This document shows, in pieces, positions 63,232 through 64,000 of a DNA stretch of 64,000 bases. Source of the stretch: an uncultured Prevotella sp. (GTDB lineage Bacteria; Bacteroidota; Bacteroidia; Bacteroidales; Bacteroidaceae); contig URCI01000001.1 in NCBI GenBank assembly GCA_900546345.1, positions 62,001-126,000 of the forward strand. Direction: 5' to 3'. Below the pieces are notes generated by a model that saw nothing but the letters and a program-made list of their open reading frames with translations, ran no database searches and had not been told where the DNA came from. The translations under genes were made by a program, and so were the position numbers. Within the stretch, counting starts at the first letter, position 1. Every line of letters begins with the position of its first letter.

Positions 63232-64000
63232 TCAAGGTCTACTCGTCTCGCCCTTTATTTGCTTCACCTGCCAGTCGCTGATGGTGCCTGTCTCGGATGA
63301 GAATGAGCAGGCGATGGCGTAGACGGTGCGGCTGTCGTGGGTGTAGGGGTCAGCATAGCCGCGTTCGGCAATCTGCGTCATGGCCTCTGTGGCCGGACGG
63401 TCGAGCTTGTACTCAAAGATGTAGACATAGCGCGGGGTCTCTATCACGCAGTCGGCGCGCCCCTTGGACGAGGCCTTCTCGTGGTAGACGGTGTTGCGTG
63501 TGCTGCCAATGAGGCGCATGATGAGATAGACGGAGTATTGGAACTGCCGCTCATGGCTCTTCTCACCGTTGCTTTCCCGCACTGAGTAGGGAATGCTGGC
63601 CAGGAAGTCGTTCAACAGATCACGGAAATCGTCGGGCTTGCCATGGTGCAGGGCTTTCTTCAGCTTCGTAGCCCAACTACTGGGCTGCGCGGGCGTACGG
63701 AAATAGCCGGAGGCCAAGAGCGCCAGGAAGCCCGAGGCCACCTCGTGGTTGGGGAAGTCGAGCTTGTACTCCTCGTCCTCGCGGTTGTAGCCCTTGATGG
63801 TGAGGTAGCCGCTTTGGTAAATCATCGGGACGGGAGCCTCCACGGTGGCACGGTAGTCTACGAACTCCTGTGCCTCGTAGCTATGGTCGATGATATCCTG
63901 GATGTTCTCGTCACTGTGACTGAGCAAACGCATCAGGTAGGTCGGCGTGCCGGAAGCAAACCAGTAGTCCTTAGCCTTCTGGAATTTAAAAGTATTCAAC
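63232..64000 (-). CDS. PD-(D/E)XK nuclease-like C-terminal domain of an AAA-ATPase-like protein, partial
   Basis: 255 codons are visible; the gene continues past the right edge, so the N-terminus is missing. The nuclease-fold motif is SSKGRADCVIETPRYVYIFE followed by YKLD: the D..., then E-x-K of the PD-(D/E)XK core, and AMTQIAERGYADPY downstream. This is the C-terminal half of the DUF1703/AAA-ATPase_like family common in Bacteroidales, where an N-terminal ATPase domain is expected upstream. The function of the family is not established. Seen: C-terminal region only; inferred: ATPase part. Confidence 0.8.
   Translation of the reverse strand, partial: LNTFKFQKAKDYWFASGTPTYLMRLLSHSDENIQDIIDHSYEAQEFVDYRATVEAPVPMIYQSGYLTIKGYNREDEEYKLDFPNHEVASGFLALLASGYFRTPAQPSSWATKLKKALHHGKPDDFRDLLNDFLASIPYSVRESNGEKSHERQFQYSVYLIMRLIGSTRNTVYHEKASSKGRADCVIETPRYVYIFEYKLDRPATEAMTQIAERGYADPYTHDSRTVYAIACSFSSETGTISDWQVKQIKGETSRP

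Overview
This window is a continuous stretch of chromosome from a member of the Bacteroidota, most likely a Prevotella-like species (Prevotellaceae). The reasons are: many genes have a TAnnTTTG -7 promoter box about 30-110 bases before the start and almost no Shine-Dalgarno sequence; several proteins have Bacteroidota-type lipoprotein signals; lpxA is followed by miaA; and the protein families seen (C11 protease, C1-type aminopeptidase, M13 and M48 proteases, U32 RlhA) are typical of gut or oral Bacteroidales. No tRNA, rRNA, IS element, phage or CRISPR array was found. Most of the window is housekeeping sequence on both strands.

Layout. 1-5.7 kb (+): end of lpxA, miaA, a class A penicillin-binding protein and a Pif1/RecD-like helicase. 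5.9-9.4 kb (-): a five-gene envelope-stress type unit (small secreted protein, L,D-transpeptidase, ECF sigma factor, anti-sigma-like membrane protein, Spy-like periplasmic protein). 9.4-13.4 kb (-): cob(I)alamin adenosyltransferase, a FecCD/BtuC permease, a BtuF-like lipoprotein and a clostripain-like lipoprotein protease. 13.5-19.6 kb: valS (-), then mazG, a lipoprotein, rnz and a DjlA-like co-chaperone (+). 19.6-22.4 kb is a small accessory patch: repeat array, B3/4-domain protein, YafQ-type toxin-antitoxin pair and a kinase-like protein overlapping a small ORF. 22.5-29 kb: ligA and trmD (+) converge on recJ-recQ (-). 29-36.2 kb: C1 peptidase, Xaa-Pro aminopeptidase, patatin, SPFH and NfeD proteins, a Sel1-repeat protein, an M48 protease. 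36.4-36.6 kb: a candidate non-coding RNA. 36.7-49 kb: aroC, slyD, a small secreted protein, a Nif3 protein, a zinc-ribbon protein, then metA-rlhA-zinc ribbon-nth-DUF2461 (-) and an M13 protease. 49-53 kb (-): ABC-F ATPase, infC-rpmI-rplT, mutT. 53.8-58.7 kb (+): a TPP riboswitch controls thiD-thiE-thiC-thi4-thiE2. 58.7-64 kb: esterase, HAD phosphatase, metallophosphoesterase, C4-dicarboxylate transporter and a partial PD-(D/E)XK protein.

The most unusual signal is in the non-coding DNA. At least seven intergenic intervals hold degenerate short tandem arrays with a constant period near 22 bases (elsewhere 23, 14 or 9), whose unit sequence differs from place to place. In three genes (the helicase, the patatin, the M48 protease) the array fills the interval between the stop codon and the terminator hairpin. 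Two further arrays, at 19.84 and 53.28 kb, share the same unit family. Another family, with the core TACACCTTATTATATATAA, recurs at five places and forms part of a long hairpin inside the thiamine operon. A second notable point is that the thiamine operon uses a Thi4-type thiazole synthase, with a histidine at the position of the sulfur-donor cysteine, in place of thiS/G/H/F.
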